DNA of 27,931 nucleotides from Gryganskiella cystojenkinii. Lineage: Eukaryota > Mortierellomycota > Mortierellomycetes > Mortierellales > Mortierellaceae. The stretch lies in assembly GCA_015852425.1 (NCBI GenBank), contig JAAAIG010000046.1:58004-85934 (forward strand), written 5' to 3'. Position numbers and translations under genes: made by a program. Positions within the stretch are counted from its first letter, which is position 1, and every line of letters begins with the position of its first letter. The notes under the pieces are model-generated. The model searched no databases. It was given only the letters and a program-made list of their open reading frames with translations, and was not told where the DNA came from. Below, piece by piece: positions 9,121-19,806 of this stretch.

Positions 9121-12100
9121 ATGTCGTCCTCAACACCGCAATCAAGGTCGCCTTCGACGTCAGCAAAGACCTCTTTAGAGCCAAAACCTTCCACACCTCC
9201 CAATTCTGCCAAACGATCCCTCTCTGCATCCTCTGAACCGTCACTCAAGAAGTATGTGTATGGGCAAGAGTATCTGTGATGCTGACGCAGCAAGTAAAAT
9301 TTCAAGGTCACTGATATGTTTCGCCACTAACAACTAGACTCAAGCGAACTACTCCTTCGCTCCAATACATTGAACCCTCGATTCATCTCACGACTGTGGA
9401 ACGAGCACCCTCTGCTCACAACATTGGCTGCTACTCACTAGAATCATTGATTGGTGATGTAAGACATAGCGCGCGACAAAAAACATAGGGACTCTGTACT
9501 GTCCATGGATATCTTGATTAACAAGAAACTCTTTCCATTTTATATTGTTTGGATCCTGTCAATACTTGTAGCCAGATATCGAGTTGATGGTCCAGATCAA
9601 CTTTATGATTGATGTCGAGTTTGTGATGAAGCGCGTGCACGAATCCATCAGGGATGGACTGCGAACAATCGTTTACCATGGGTTACGGGTAACAGATCAA
9701 CAGGAGAAGGTGAGTGAACGAGAAACAAATCAAAAAAGACAACCAACAGTCGCTGCAGTGCCCGATAAGATGCTCAGGCTACACAGTATGACGAGATATG
9801 ATATCACTCATCACTCTAGACAAATCCCTTTTTTGGACTTTTTTTGTACATAGGAGATGAACGCGTCCATTCGTGCTCGATACCCTAGGGTCGAGATGAA
9901 CAGAGTTAGGGTACCTGGCATAGGTACGTGTTATTTGGTTTGATCTGACATTTTATAGATTTGGATGTTGACATGTTTGCGTTTGCGTTTGCGTTTGCGT
10001 TTGCGTTTGCGTTTGCGTTTTTTTTTTTTTTTTTTGTTGAGTCCTTTCTTGCTCGGTCCAAAAGTGTTGTTGACTGATGTGATCTGCTCTGCACACACCC
10101 TCGGTGATTTATGCAGGTACCCACCACACAAAGGCGATGTTGCTTTTTTACAACAATCAAACCATGCAGCTTGTCCTTCACACCGCGAATATGATCCCTC
10201 GCGATTGGAGGTGAGTGAGTCTGCCTGCCACAAACAACCACAAAACAAAACCACCTTGGCAAGCATGACCATAGACTCTTGATCCCCTCCCCCCCTCTCC
10301 TCGAACGTGTCCTCTCGTTTTGTGATCAAAACATTGACAAGGCTGTCTTTTTTGTTCTGTTAACTTCTCCCCCGAAAGAAACAAGACCCAAGCTCTATTT
10401 ACGACCGGTCGCCTCCAAAGGAAGGCGCAAACCTCGAATGGTGTCGCCACTAGCGCGTTCGAACGCGACTTACTAGATTATCTACAATACTACCCAGATC
10501 ACCAAGGAATCACAAGCCGAGTGGCGCAATACGACTTTCGGTCTGTCAAGGGTGTCCTTGTTGGATCCGTGCCTGGAAAATTCTCCGGAGCAGCGAAGAA
10601 TAAGTGGGGTCATCTCAAACTGAGGGCTGCACTGCGGCAGCAAGTCGAGATCCCTCGAGAGACTTTAATTGGATCCCAAATCATTTGTCAGGTAAGTACT
10701 TTTTTTTTCCATGGTGCGCAAAATTTTGCTTGTTACTCAGCATGTACATATGTAGCACGTGCCCATCAGATGCGAGGATCTTTTTCTTCGCTCATCAGTC
10801 GCCAACGCTTTGTTGTATTGTTATATTATTGCTTATTCTTGTTTTGTTGTTGTGCTGCTCATTGTTTTTCTCTTCTTTCGTTCTTTCCCTCTTTTCAATC
10901 TTCTAGATTTCAAGCATTGGGTCACTGGGCAAAGACTCTCAGGACTGGCTTCGAGGCGAGTTCGAGATGACGCTCAACTCTTGCCGCAATTCAAATTCTT
11001 TACCTCAGAACAGAGCCAAACTGTGTGTGGTTTTCCCCACAGCGGAGAATGTCCGAACGAGGTATGTTTCTTTGTTTTTTTCTATTATTTTCTACTCAGA
11101 CAGGTTGCACATGTACGTCTTTCGCTTACAAACGGTGTCGCCATCGTTCACATTTGTACCTGTGTGTAATGTAGTCACGAAGGATGGTCTATGGGAGGGA
11201 GCATTCCATTCAAGAAATCGAGCTATGACAAACAAGCCTCCTACCTTAACAGTCTACTGCACTCATGGGTAGCCACAAAGAGCGGACGCGATCGCGCCAT
11301 GCCCCATATCAAAGCAAGTCTTCTCCCTCTTTTCTGCCTTTCTACCATGCCGACGGTTAGCTCGTGCCTCCCTGTGTCCTTTTGACCCTTGTTTCTTTTC
11401 GCGCATCTTTGATTTTTGCTTGCTCGGTGTTTTTTTTCTCTTGCTCTCGACAAGAAGAAGTCATATTGACATATTCAAATACTGGGACTCTGTTCTTTTA
11501 CGCTTCGGTTCTGTTACTTTGCATCTACCTCCTAGACGTTTACGAGAGTGACAAGCAAGCCCGATGGGGATTACATCTCCTGGTTCCTCCTGACCAGCTC
11601 GAATTTGTCCAAGCCTGCATGGGGTGCACACCTCAAAGATGGCATGTTTGATATCAAGAGTTATGAGTTGGGCGTTTTGATCTTTCCCGGTCTATTTGAG
11701 GTAATGTGAAAAAAGGATGGCTAAGCACAGCATTTCCGAAGGATCTTTTCTGGTCTTTCTCTTGTTATTGTTTTTTTTTCCTACGCGTCTGCACGTTGGT
11801 CTATAAAGTTACGAATCTTTTTCTTTTTCTATATGTTCTAGAACTTGAGCCCAGATGACGATTCAGGGACTGGATCAAGTGGAGAAGAGGGCTTGCTACA
11901 TGTTTACATGATGAATGCGACGGTTGACAATCCCTACCCAGAGCCAAGTTCCGTGCAGAGATCTCATTCCTCGTCAGTATCAAAAGTAGATGAAGAAGAA
12001 GAAGAGGCAGACGCCGACAAAGATGGGGACAAGCTTGAGAAGCGTGAGTCAATGCACGTTGGCGTTGTGCCTGTTCGACTGCCGTATGATCTCCCGCTTC

Positions 12101-12189
12101 GAGAATATAATTTTGGGCGAGATCACGTTTGGTTGATTGACAAGTCCTTTCCGGGCCTGGACGACTTTGGGGAGGAGTGCAGTGGATAG
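9121..12189 (+). CDS. TDP1: Tyrosyl-DNA phosphodiesterase (TDP1)
   Basis: TDP1 hydrolyses 3'-phosphotyrosyl and other 3' adducts left by stalled topoisomerase I; it acts in the nucleus and belongs to the phospholipase D superfamily. Exons: 9121-9251, 9338-9458, 9572-9709, 9854-9923, 10117-10210, 10379-10691, 10907-11061, 11175-11313, 11536-11700 and 11842-12189, about 557 residues, phases consistent throughout. The first HxK motif is GTHHTKAMLL (His157, Lys159), followed by HTANMIPRDW. The second is RAMPHIK (His385, Lys387), followed by TSSNLSKPAWG with the conserved Asn410. Further family matches are VGSVPGKFSG, KNKWGHLKL, VFPTAENVRT, SYELGVL and the terminal PYDLPLREY. The N-terminus is Ser/Pro-rich and an acidic loop sits in the last exon. 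Intron 8 starts with GC instead of GT. A short upstream coding exon at 8822-8836 is possible and would change the start. Confidence 0.94.
9975..10035 (+). repeat. Hexanucleotide microsatellite (GTTTGC)7 plus T-run
   Basis: Seven perfect GTTTGC copies (9975-10016) run directly into GT and an 18-T homopolymer ending at 10035, all inside TDP1 intron 4 (9924-10116). Such an array should be length-variable. It lies outside exons, so changes should not alter the protein unless splicing is affected. Confidence 0.9.
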
Positions 12190-12993
12190 GAGTCAATCTA
12201 AGCCTTTGCCTGAGCCTGATCCTGCCTAGAGTGTTATCTGTGGTCAGTCGGTTGGCGGGAAAGAAAGACTGAAAAGGCACTAAATTCTTTGCCGTTTGCA
12301 AATAAAAAAAATGACAAAGGAAAAAAGATTCAGGCTTCACAGTTCTTCTTCCCACCTTCCTTCTTCGTTCTAATATTCGATTTTGATGTTTTTTGTTCTG
12401 TTACCTGCACGCGACAAGTGAAATTGATGGGTGCTGTCGAAGTCTTGTCTGCTAGAATGCCTCCATTTCCTACGTCCGTGCATTTTCCACGCTTTTCCAA
12501 TTGAGAAAGAAAACTAAGCTAGACTAGATGAAAGTGGAGGAAGAGGGGTCGGGCCATCGACCGTCGCTTTCCTCTCCTTCGCAGACATCCCCGGTCCTGA
12601 TCCAGGGTGTTACCTTTAGTCTACAACAAACTCGTATTCAAAATGGTTTTTGTTTTGTTACCTTATTTTTTGCACTTCCCTCGAAACATGTAAACCACAA
12701 TTCAAAAAACCACCCTAATTGTGAAGACAGCCCGTTGAGGACAAAATCAAGGAACTTCCAACCCCCCACATGCCTCACGCTCTCTTACCATCCTTTCTTT
12801 TTTTTTGAAACGGAAGCAAAAGGAGTTGAATGTAAACACAGCAATGTAAAAAAAAGCTCTACAAATATCCAGAACGCCAACGCCTTATTTTTTTTTTTCC
12901 CCTGTTCTTTCTTCCTTGTCCTTTCCTTGCCCGACTCTCCTTTCTTTCACTTCAGCAAAGAAAATCGAACCTCTCCAACCCAGAGAAGAAAAA
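12190..12993. other. TDP1 3' flank and ADH promoter region
   Basis: About 800 bases separate the TDP1 stop from the dehydrogenase ATG, both on the plus strand. An AATAAA poly-A signal lies at 12301-12306. The segment just before the ATG (about 12880-12955) is strongly pyrimidine-rich, ends in CACTTCAG and is followed by CAAAGAAAA, so a leader intron or a pyrimidine-rich leader is possible. No conserved coding frame was found; the 12528-13028 open frame has no motif and overlaps the real start. Confidence 0.5.
12301..12306 (+). promoter_or_regulatory. Polyadenylation signal AATAAA, TDP1
   Basis: A canonical AATAAA, the start of a longer A-run, lies 112 bases after the TDP1 stop codon, a plausible 3' UTR length for a fungal gene. 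Confidence 0.5.
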
Positions 12994-15309
12994 ATGTCTC
13001 CCACTATCACCAACAATGGCACGAATAGGAGAAGCCCCTTCTTCTCCTCCTCCACCTCGTCAACAGTCTCAATCAAGACCAAAAAGAAGAACTTTTTGGC
13101 TCGGTCCTTCTCCTTCTTGAACTCATCTCCTGCCAGTCCAACCGCGGATCGTATCCCTGATTTGACAACCCTGGACGTGGGATCGACTCGTTCCCTACCC
13201 GCGAAATCGAGCAGTTTGAAGGCCATCAAGCTCAAGGAGACTGTCCAACTGGCCGAGGTTGCGGCGGTGTGTGAACAAGATCATGTCCAACCACCAAACA
13301 CCTTTACGGCCTTTGCCTCGGCCAAGGATGGTAAATCCTTTGTGGCAAAAAATATTGAGCTCCCAGCACTGGGAAGAAATGATGGTAAGTTACAACGTAA
13401 AGAAAACGAAATGAAATGAATAAGTCTTACTTTTTGTTGGGTCGTGATCTGGGAAATGAACTGGTTTTCACCTTTGTGTACCGTTTGTACCCTTCCATTT
13501 GTTTGCCTTTTTTTTTCTGTGTGGGAATGGTGCATGCATGGCCCTGCATGTGAACAAATCACCTGCGTGCAGCAGCATCAGTAGTGGACGGGGGAAAGAC
13601 GATGAATTGGAAAAAAAGAAATAGGGATTACGAGAGCTAAACACAATTTTGGAGGCCATTCGCCCTCCACCTCCCATGTCGTTTCAGTTAATCATCCACT
13701 AAACCTTGTCTTTTTGCCAACTTTTCAATCCTCGCCCCCATCTCAACCGGGCTTTTCATTACCAGTTGCGGTGGCGATCCTGTGCTGCAGTGTCTGCTTC
13801 ACCGATACGATGTACGCGGCCATGATTGAGGGTCAAGTTGTTGGACACGAGATAATTGGACGAGTCGAGTTCAAGGGCGAGGACGTGACCAATGTCGACA
13901 TTGGTGATACCATCGGCTTTGGCTACATCCGTACCACCTGTTTGGAATGCCAATTCTGTCAATCCGGTCAAGAGAACATGTGTCCCAAGCGTACAACCTT
14001 CACGGACGGGATCGGTGGTTTTGCCAATGCATCCGTTTGGGATTCACGTTTCGTTTACAAGATCCCGGCCGTGATCGAGCCTCGACATGCTGGACCTTTG
14101 ACCTGTGCCGGTGCGACGGTCTTTGCGGCGCTCTATGGATACAACGTCAGTCCGACCTCCACTGTGGGAATTGTTGGACTTGGTGGTTTGGGACATTTGG
14201 CCCTCAAGTTTGCCAAAGCCTGGGGCTGCAAGGGTAAGTTTTCCTTTCACTGTTTTCTTCATTGGTCGCCAATGTCATCCTTATTATGCTGGTCGATCCT
14301 ATTTCCCACTCTGTTTTCCTTCCTTCTCTCTGAGGGTGTGCTTCGATTGCTCTGCACAAAAAAAACTTCAAAATTCGCCCTGTCTTTTTGTTTGTTTTTA
14401 TGTGTGTTGCATCTTCCTCTGCAAATATTTTCCTGTGGAACCCATCACCACCTTCATCAACAACTACCAAATCAACAAACATCACAAACTAAACGTCAAC
14501 AGAGATGAGATGAAGATGAACGACCTTGGCTTTTGTTGTTGTTTGAAGGAATGGAAAGGGGTAGAGCGAGGCTGGGCCTTTTCTCTACGCCAGCCCTTTC
14601 CTCCACGCCAGCCCTTGTCGTGGTTTAACCAAAACACTGCAGCTGCAGGGAGAGGGAAAAAATGCATCGATGTATCAGTAGCGGTACCAGTACGCTCAAC
14701 ACCATCTCTTTCTTTTACTTGCTTTTGCAATGAACTTAGTCGTTGCCATCTCATCAAGTGAATCCAAGAGAGCAGACTCGATGAGGTTTGGAGCTCATGA
14801 ATTCATCTGTACAAAGGACCCGATCACCACCCCCACCAAGATGGATTATATCCTCAACACGACCAGTGGTGACTTGCCCTGGGATATCTTTATTGGCCTA
14901 CTCGAGACCAACGGCACCCTGATCAACATGGGTGTCTCCGCTAAGGGTTCAATGGAGATACCGGCCATGCCTGCTCTCTTCAACCAACGTAGGTTTTTTT
15001 TTTCTGTCGCTATGCTCCCACGTTCCCATGTCAACGAATACGAGGCTAAGCTCCTCCCACCACGTCGTTTTTAACCTCTTGTTCTTTTCTATATCTTTGC
15101 AAACATTAGTTAAGGTAGTCGGCTCCTTGGTCGCGTCTCGTCACGTCATGAAGAAGATGCTCGACTTTGCGGCGCTTCACAATATCCGTCCCGAGATTGA
15201 GGAACTGGACATGGGCACAGAGGGCTGTAAAGAGGCTGTCCGCCGCGTGGTGGAACAGCAGGCCCGTTACCGCGTCGTCCTCAACGTGCCCGAGCACCTC
15301 TCCATGTAA
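12994..15309 (+). CDS. Zinc-dependent alcohol dehydrogenase, CAD/ADH6-like, with N-terminal extension
   Basis: This is a medium-chain zinc alcohol dehydrogenase of the cinnamyl-alcohol/ADH6 type, which uses NADP(H) to interconvert aldehydes and alcohols. Exons: 12994-13384, 13766-14233, 14740-14988 and 15110-15309, all GT-AG and phase 1, about 435 residues against roughly 350-360 for the family. Structural-zinc cysteines are C189, C192, C195 and C203. The likely catalytic-zinc ligands are C141 (CSVCFTD) and H158-E159 (GHEIIG). The Rossmann motif is GLGGLG (268-273), and the ISSSESKR segment fits NADP preference. The extra N-terminus is Ser/Thr- and Lys-rich (for example KKKNFLARSFSFLNSS) and may be a targeting or regulatory segment. 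The loop between C141 and H158 is shorter than usual and has Met146 where ADHs often carry the relay His. The substrate cannot be read from the sequence. The 3' end converges on the zinc-finger gene. Confidence 0.88.
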
Positions 15310-15714
15310 ACAATTTTATTTTCTGTTTTCGATCTTATCACTATCTGATCGACGATCAGGAACCGACATCCCAACTTCGATTTTTTTTAAAAAAGGACTT
15401 CCCCCCAAAAAAAAAATCAGCATACNNNNNNNNNNTTTTTTACCTCTCACAACAAGAGTCTAGTAGTTGATAATGAAGTAATAAATACCCCTTTCTATTT
15501 TCGTGGAATAATCTAACCTTCATGTTTCGTACTGAAACTGAACCGAAAGATGACGCGGTCGATTGCTCATCATGCCAAAAAGAGTATGCCTTTTTTATAA
15601 TATGTCTATGGTATTTTTGATGATTTGTTCGGAAGTAACTGGGGCCGGTCCTTTTTTTTTGTGTATCTTTGCGGAGGCTGAAGACGCTGAAGATGATCAC
15701 AGCGGAATTCACTG
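15310..15714. other. Convergent 3' flanks of ADH and zinc-finger gene
   Basis: About 400 bases lie between the two convergent stop codons. They contain C- and A-homopolymers (around 15400-15417), a ten-N gap and T-runs. No gene was seen. No canonical AATAAA was found for either gene. Confidence 0.5.
15426..15435. other. Assembly gap (10 N)
   Basis: Ten undetermined bases, flanked by a C/A homopolymer stretch on the left and a T-run on the right. This marks a scaffold join or unresolved low-complexity sequence. The true length missing is unknown. Confidence 0.98.
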
Positions 15715-18219
15715 TTAGATCTCCATCTCCTCAGCAATGGTTTGTTCAGCGATAGACCCGGCACCTTCATCTTCCTCTTCCTCTTCTTCCTCCTCTTCGT
15801 TTTCATCTTCCTGTCCGGCATCACCGTCACCATCGCCCTCGCCATCTTCGGCTCCATCGGAAGGGTTCTTGGATCCTTTCACAAGATCGGTTCGAGTGAT
15901 GGCTGCAGAAGCACTCAGAGCACCCTTTTTGGTTTTGTGGATCATACTCTGGTGTCGACGCATCGTACTGATGGAATCATAGGCTTTAGTGCACCCATCG
16001 ATACCACAGACAATCTCCTGGGTTACATGGCGAGTCTCATGACGACGGAGATGAAACTTGTCCATGAATGACTTTCCACACCCCTCGAAAGAACAGGGAA
16101 ACTGTCGAGGTCGAGTTGGGATCGCCCTTGGTTTCGGTCCCGACGAGGGTGCAACAACCGATGGGGTCGGTGTTGAACGAGAACTGGAGAGATCGCCACC
16201 GTCCTCGATATCGTAATTTTGTTTTCGTTTCGTATTCGTTGTCGTGGTGACAGGCCCTTCGTGGTGGTCTTCTTTAGACTTCCGTGATCCCGTCGTGTCT
16301 AGAGATCTTTTCTTCTTCTTGAAGATTTTACCCGTCGGTGGGTTTGCCGGTGTCAGGCCCGAGGGAGAGTGCTCGCTTTCGGGAGTGTTGCCTCGTTCTG
16401 GGGTATTGTTGCTGCTGAGATTATAGTAATCCAGCTGATTGAATGCTGCGAGTCTGGCGAGATTCGTGTTACCAGCCGTGTACAAGGATGCGTTCTGGAT
16501 AAAGTATGGTCGTGCTTCGTTCAATAGCATTTCGTGGTCTATCATCACAAAAATCAAGGAGAAAAAGAAGAAAACAAGGTTAAGTTTTTTTTTTCCTTTG
16601 CGTCCGATCTCCCCGATTCTTAACATGTGTCATAACTACAAAAACCAAAAACTTTTAATCATACCAGAGGTCCACAGTGGGAGCAAGACCTCTCCTCCAA
16701 GAGTTTGAACCACGGCCTTGGATCGACCCCATTTACGGGCACGTTGATTCCCATCAATCACAAACGGTGCTGGTGGTCTGGCTGTGGGCAGATCAATCAT
16801 GATCTTGGATGAGCCGAAAGTTGACATTGGTCCATTCGCGCCACCGATGCCGAACAAAGACGACGTTATTTTCGGTTGCTTCTTGTGACTTTTGGTGGCA
16901 GTCGGCTGTGGTTGCAACTGTTGTTGTTGTAATTGCTGCTGGTCCTCTGCTGTTAAGGATGATTTCGCCTTTGCCTTTGCCACTAAAAGTCCCGTCACAA
17001 CTCTATCTATTTGTTCGAGAAAAGGGGGTGAAATGACGAGATTAGAGATGGAAACTTTGTGCATCTCAGAATTTCAGCGTAATACTGCCATAGCTGCCAT
17101 ACCATCGGTGACTCCCGGCGAGTCAACATCAATATTATCATCTGAACTGGGTTGTGATGATCCCTTCAGACCCTTTGCATGCTCTTGTTGTTGCTGTAGG
17201 GAGGACGGCGTCTTTGTAGGCGCAGGTGAAGGAGACGCCGTTGCAGACTTTGTACTCGATGTGCTGTTGGTGATGGAACTACGCAAGGGACTTGGCTTGG
17301 GTGTAGCTGCTCCCTTTGCACTAGCTGCGTTTTGTTTGGCTTTTTTAGTCGGTGGTGGTTGAGAAGATGGATCCTCTTCAGGGACATTCTTTTTAGTGGC
17401 CCAGTCCGGTAGTGGTGAGCCATGTTTTCGAACATAAGAGCCGCCTCCGTTGCTGGTACCGCCAGGAGCGCTAATACCATTATTCAGACTAATGCTAGGT
17501 CGGGCGGCGGCGGTGGTTGTTGTTGCTACGGTCTTGGTCGTTGTTGCTCCTGCTGTTGCTCCGCTTTCTGATCCTGATCCTCCAGTTACAGCTCTATCAT
17601 TTCCAGCAGCTTTTGGACTTGGTGCATTTGCGTTTGTTGAAGTACTATTATTGATGGACGAGGACGACGTGGACCCGGTCTCCGCAGGGGAGTACACATT
17701 TTCCTCGTCCGCTGAGCCCACAACTGCAGTGGTTGTGGTATAATCAGCCCAAGTCTCGGTACTTGTTGTTCCTGTTGGTGTCGTCACAACGCCGACTGCC
17801 GGCTCATCGTTATCGTAGACGCAGACGGCATCGGGACCGGTCTTTTTGCAATTCGAACAGGAGGGTTTCAATCGATCACATCTCGTCTTTTTGTTTCGAC
17901 ACCGAGCACAGGGTCGATAGACACCCGGTCGAGGACCGATCGGACCTCGGACTCCAGTGGCCGCTCGTGGTGTTGTCGTCGTCGATGATGATGATGATGA
18001 AGATCCTGTTGTAGGCGCAGTAGCAGGATTTACTGGGGTCTCGGCGTCTGACGTCATGGTAACGTCTCCAGGGGCAGTTATCGTTGACAGATCTGAGACG
18101 GTTTTCGTTGATGTTGCTGTTGACGGTGTGGATAAATCTGTCGATAATGTAGTTGCAATTGTTGTTGAATCTCCCGTTTTTGCCTTTGTACGGCTCGTTC
18201 CCGTTTGCTCTCTAAACAT
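15715..18219 (-). CDS. Zinc-finger protein: Zn2Cys6 cluster plus two C2H2 fingers
   Basis: Probable nuclear DNA-binding transcription regulator of unknown target. Exons read on the minus strand: 18219-17103, 17006-16665 and 16538-15715; both introns (96 and 126 bases) are GT-AG and phase 1, giving about 760 residues. The N-terminal third is Ser/Thr-rich and holds a Zn(II)2Cys6 cluster with cysteines at 104, 107, 114, 121, 124 and 133 and the basic stretch RNKKTRCDRLKPS. The middle has a Gln tract and a segment RKWGRSKAVVQTLGGEVLLP that looks conserved but that I cannot name. The C-terminus has two C2H2 fingers: C635-C640-H653-H657 and C664-C669-H682-H687. It ends in an acidic Glu/Asp run. The start is the first in-frame ATG, but ATGTTTAG could also be a 3' splice site, so an upstream exon is possible. 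The alternative is two separate genes split near 17070. Confidence 0.72.
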
Positions 18220-18859
18220 AATCGGGAGAGATGAAATCAAAAACAAATCGCTCCCCCCGAGAAAAAGAGGGAGCCAAGAGGTAGAGGAATGTGGGTAAGT
18301 AAAAAGGGTATTGCGCTAGGATGTGTTCTACAAAGTAGCACTAGGGAGTAAACGCACAGCACACCACAAAAAAAAGGAACATTGTTTTTCTGTTGCCTTT
18401 GTGAAGAAACAGCCTTGTCAACAAGGATTTTATGGGTTACCTTGAGGAGTGTGTCTCGGTTGTTTCCAGGTACGAGGCGCTTTTGTCCGAGTGCCCGGTC
18501 ATGAAAATATAAAACGAGCGTGGAGAGTGAGTGACTACAGGGATATCCAAAATGTGTAGACAGCGTCGGTGCACCGAGATATTGTGGATACAAGCCGTTT
18601 TTTTCTTTTTTTCTTCTTTTGTGTGCAAAAAGGTACAATGTGTTCAGAGATCAAACGATCACTTTTTCGCAGAGAAGGTGTAATTAGGATGGGATGAATG
18701 AAGAGTTGATGGAAATGAAAATGAATTGGATAGAACCTGATGACGATTGAGTGAAAAGGATTTATCAGGAGAAAAGGGGGTGGAGTTGTAGGAGAGAGCG
18801 TGAGATCACGATGTCGACAACGTCTTGAGAGTCCTGATTCAAGGGCAGACGGACAGAAC

Positions 18860-18906
18860 GAGAAAGAGAGAGAAGAGAAGGAGAGGAGAAGGAGAGGGGG
18901 AGGGAT
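18860..18906. repeat. Polypurine (GA-rich) tract
   Basis: A nearly uninterrupted run of G and A, made of GAGA, GGAGA and GGGGAGGG motifs, about 640-690 bases upstream of the zinc-finger start codon. On the transcribed sense strand it is a CT tract, common in fungal promoters and 5' leaders. Confidence 0.7.
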
Positions 18907-19760
18907 GACGGTCTAGAAGTGGATCAAGAAATGATGCAAAGGATTTGAATTGGATCGATGGAAGAGGGGGAAAAGGGATAAGGCGTCGATTCCGACAGGA
19001 AGAGAGCAGAAAAATATATATAAAAAAAGGCGAAAGGCTGGATGGGACCGAAGGTGGAGTGAAAGATTTTTTTTATTTTCTGATGATATTGTTATTGTTT
19101 TTTTTTGAAAGGGAGGGGGAGGGGATCAAAGTTGAGGGGTGTCTTGCCTGAACTGGGTCGAATGGTCGTGCAAAGAAGGGGTGGATATGGAATGGGACGG
19201 GATGGGAAGAATGCAGTGGATCAGCATGGTGGTGTCCATGGGATGTGTGGCATGGTCACAACCATACCGGAGACTCGCTTCTTTTTTTTGTTTTGTTTCT
19301 AGTGCCTCAATCAACACTCTTTCTCGGTTTACTCGCACTCCAGCGAAAAAAGGTAGTGACAAGAAGGGCACTCATCTTCATTGTCTTGATCATTCTCATT
19401 CATTCGTCATCGCTGCTTGGAAAGAGCTTTTTCTCGGGGGGAAGGAGGAGCAGAAAGGAAATGTCGCGCACAGCACGCGCTCCCACGGCCTGTGGAAACG
19501 TCGGCAGGCGCGACTTTTTTTTTTATTCCCTTTTTTCAGTGGCTTTGATTTAATTTGTTCACCACAGACACCTTTGTCTTCCCGAGTTTTGTCTCCTCTT
19601 CCCTCCCAAGCTTCTTTTACACTCTTATTATCCCCTTCGAGTCGACAAACATTTTTTTATCAGACACATCCACCGCTAGAATCTATTTCAGCGGACAATA
19701 AAAAACTTGTTCTTGAAATCTCTTTCAGAGACGAGTTCCTCAGGGAATCACACTTTGCAA

Positions 19761-19778
19761 CTCTCTCTCTCTCTCTCT
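19761..19778. repeat. (CT)9 microsatellite
   Basis: Nine perfect CT units, followed about 20 bases later by a short TA-rich run, immediately beyond the GT32 stop codon and so probably inside its 3' UTR. Confidence 0.85.
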
Positions 19779-19806
19779 TAAAAATAGTTTTTTACATATA
19801 TATATT

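Larger units (their letters stand above)
18220..19806. other. Intergenic region, zinc-finger promoter and GT32 3' flank
   Basis: This 1.6-kb region lies upstream of the zinc-finger gene and downstream of the GT32 gene, both on the minus strand. It contains a polypurine (GA) tract on the plus strand, that is, a polypyrimidine tract on the sense strand, at about 18860-18906. Homopurine-rich sequence continues to about 19140. A (CT)9 run and a short TA-rich run lie next to the GT32 stop. The open frames (for example 19139-19837 on plus) begin with GTG rather than ATG, have no recognisable domain and run into the GT32 3' end, so I do not call a gene. Confidence 0.5.

Noticed and set aside
9906..10329. 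Minus-strand frames encoding Lys/Arg- or Asn/Ala-repeat peptides
   Set aside because: They are translations of the (GTTTGC)7 plus poly-T microsatellite inside a TDP1 intron, on the wrong strand.
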